Shown here piece after piece: positions 63,234 through 64,000 of a stretch of DNA of 64,000 nucleotides (its first letter is position 1; every line of letters begins with the position of its first letter). The notes beneath the pieces were generated by a model that was not told the origin of the DNA, ran no database searches, and saw nothing but the letters and a program-made list of their open reading frames with translations. Source of the stretch: Niastella yeongjuensis. GTDB taxonomy: Bacteria; Bacteroidota; Bacteroidia; Chitinophagales; Chitinophagaceae. The stretch lies in assembly GCF_900110245.1 (NCBI RefSeq), contig NZ_FOCZ01000006.1:187004-251003 (forward strand), given 5' to 3'. The position numbers were made by a program, and so were the translations under genes.

Positions 63234-63830
63234 ATGGCGTACGATAAATTCACTGTATTAAAGAGCACCGCGGTACCTATGCCTATCGAAAACGTAGATA
63301 CCGATCAGATCATTCCGGCCCGTTTTTTAAAAGCTACCGAACGCAAGGGATTTGGTGATAACCTGTTCCGCGACTGGCGTTTTGAAAACGACGGTACCCC
63401 GAAAAAAGATTTCGTGCTGAACAACCCCATTTACACTGGTAAAATACTGGTAGGTGGTAAAAACTTTGGCAGCGGCAGCAGCCGTGAGCACGCAGCCTGG
63501 GCTATATACGATTATGGTTTCCGTTGCGTGGTGAGCAGCTTCTTTGCCGATATCTTCAAGAACAACTCCTTAAACATCGGCATTTTACCCGTACAGGTAA
63601 GTGAAGCATTCCTCGACAAGATCTTCAAAGCTATTGAAGCCAACCCCAAAACTGAACTGGAAGTAAACCTTCCTGAACAAAAGATCACTATTGTGGGTGA
63701 CGGCGCTTCAGAATCATTTGAGATCAATGGCTACAAGAAGCACAATATGACGAATGGTTACGATGATATCGATTTCCTGCAAAGCCTGAAATCTGACATC
63801 AAAACTTTCTCTGAAAAAAGCATCTATTAG
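63234..63830 (+). CDS. leuD: 3-isopropylmalate dehydratase small subunit
   Basis: 198 aa swivelling-domain subunit of the LeuCD heterodimer. Typical segments are STAVPMPIENVDTDQIIPAR, NLFRDWRF, ILVGGKNFGSGSSREHAAWA, GFRCVVSSFFADIFKNNSLN and GILPVQVSEAFLDKIF. The GSGSSREHA loop contributes to the active site. Co-transcribed with leuC. Confidence 0.97.
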   Translation: MAYDKFTVLKSTAVPMPIENVDTDQIIPARFLKATERKGFGDNLFRDWRFENDGTPKKDFVLNNPIYTGKILVGGKNFGSGSSREHAAWAIYDYGFRCVVSSFFADIFKNNSLNIGILPVQVSEAFLDKIFKAIEANPKTELEVNLPEQKITIVGDGASESFEINGYKKHNMTNGYDDIDFLQSLKSDIKTFSEKSIY

Positions 63831-63845
63831 AAATTAAAAATAAAG

Positions 63846-63874
63846 AATGAGAAATGAAGATTTCATTTCTCATT
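63846..63874 (+). repeat. 13-bp inverted repeat between leuD and the synthase gene
   Basis: AATGAGAAATGAA (63846-63858) and TTCATTTCTCATT (63862-63874) are exact complements around a 3-base loop, and a further half-unit CATTTCTCAT follows. It lies 12 bp before the next ATG. It may be an mRNA processing or attenuation hairpin, or part of the intergenic repeat class. Confidence 0.5.
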
Positions 63875-63886
63875 TCTCATTTTCAT

Positions 63887-64000
63887 ATGCCTGGTGACCA
63901 GCGACACATAGAGATCATGGATACCACACTCCGCGACGGTGAACAAACCAGCGGTGTGTCGTTCTCCCCCACTGAAAAGCTAACGATTGCCCAGCTATTA
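63887..64000 (+). CDS. 2-isopropylmalate/citramalate synthase-like enzyme, 3' truncated by window edge
   Basis: The first 38 codons of a DRE-TIM-metallolyase of the LeuA/CimA type: [20 protein letters not shown], with the substrate- and metal-binding TLRDGEQ motif. In Bacteroidota a divergent synthase of this kind commonly follows leuCD. Whether it uses 2-oxoisovalerate or pyruvate cannot be told from this fragment. The ATG at 63887 is the only reasonable start; the gene continues outside the window. Confidence 0.85.
   Translation, partial: MPGDQRHIEIMDTTLRDGEQTSGVSFSPTEKLTIAQLL

Overview
The window looks like a chromosomal segment of a Bacteroidota bacterium, most likely a Chitinophagaceae relative of Niastella or Chitinophaga. 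The grounds are SusC/SusD pairs with ECF sigma/FecR regulators, TonB-dependent receptors with carboxypeptidase-like N-terminal domains, a GLPGLI protein, secreted proteins with type IX secretion (T9SS) C-terminal domains, an HYC_CC_PP-like protein, and promoters of the Bacteroidota form TTTG-N18-20-TAnnTTTG. No rRNA, tRNA, CRISPR array or intact insertion sequence was seen.

Layout. 1-7.1 kb: the end of a siderophore-type TonB receptor, an orphan 260-aa protein preceded by five helically phased 11-bp repeats, a LysR regulator with a YeiH-type exporter, and three small orphan genes. 7.1-7.8 kb: a ParE/RelE-type toxin-antitoxin pair. 7.9-13.6 kb: a T9SS-secreted RCC1-repeat protein and an orphan MacB/FtsX permease. 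13.7-20.5 kb (minus strand): a ThuA-like protein, a probable two-gene lysine-catabolism unit (saccharopine/lysine dehydrogenase family plus DUF1338), and a GLPGLI protein paired with a TonB-type outer-membrane protein. 20.6-37.9 kb (minus strand): a xylan-type polysaccharide utilisation locus in the order sigma factor, desaturase, FecR, SusC, SusD, IPT surface glycan-binding protein, GH10 xylanase, then GH43. Between GH10 and GH43 lies a plus-strand island (22.4-26.75 kb) of orphan genes, a split HipBST toxin-antitoxin system and a zeta-toxin-like pair bracketed by perfect 40-bp direct repeats.

38-42 kb: a lipoprotein, a YycJ-like metallo-hydrolase, two tandem paralogous ~53-aa proteins plus a remnant of a third, an HYC_CC_PP-like protein, a secreted orphan and a DinB-like protein. 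42.3-54.6 kb (plus strand): a second sigma/FecR/SusC/SusD locus ending in an FG-GAP/ASPIC lipoprotein and a vanadium-haloperoxidase-like lipoprotein. 54.7-61.5 kb: a YhcH-family protein, a T9SS-secreted SBBP-repeat protein, a porin-like protein and a GH3 beta-glucosidase. 61.8-64 kb: leuC, leuD and the start of a 2-isopropylmalate/citramalate synthase-like gene, cut by the window end.

The two Sus loci should each work as a sigma/anti-sigma-controlled uptake machine: the outer-membrane SusC/SusD pair binds and imports glycan (or another ligand), with surface or periplasmic hydrolases cutting it. The most unusual material is the island inside the xylan locus (split HipA, 40-bp repeats, Walker A Gly-to-Asp change, a chimeric phosphoesterase start), the tandem small-protein family at 39.7-40.1 kb, the phased 11-bp repeats at 2.14 kb and a folded leader before the second susC. 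All family assignments were made by reading the sequence; no database search was run.
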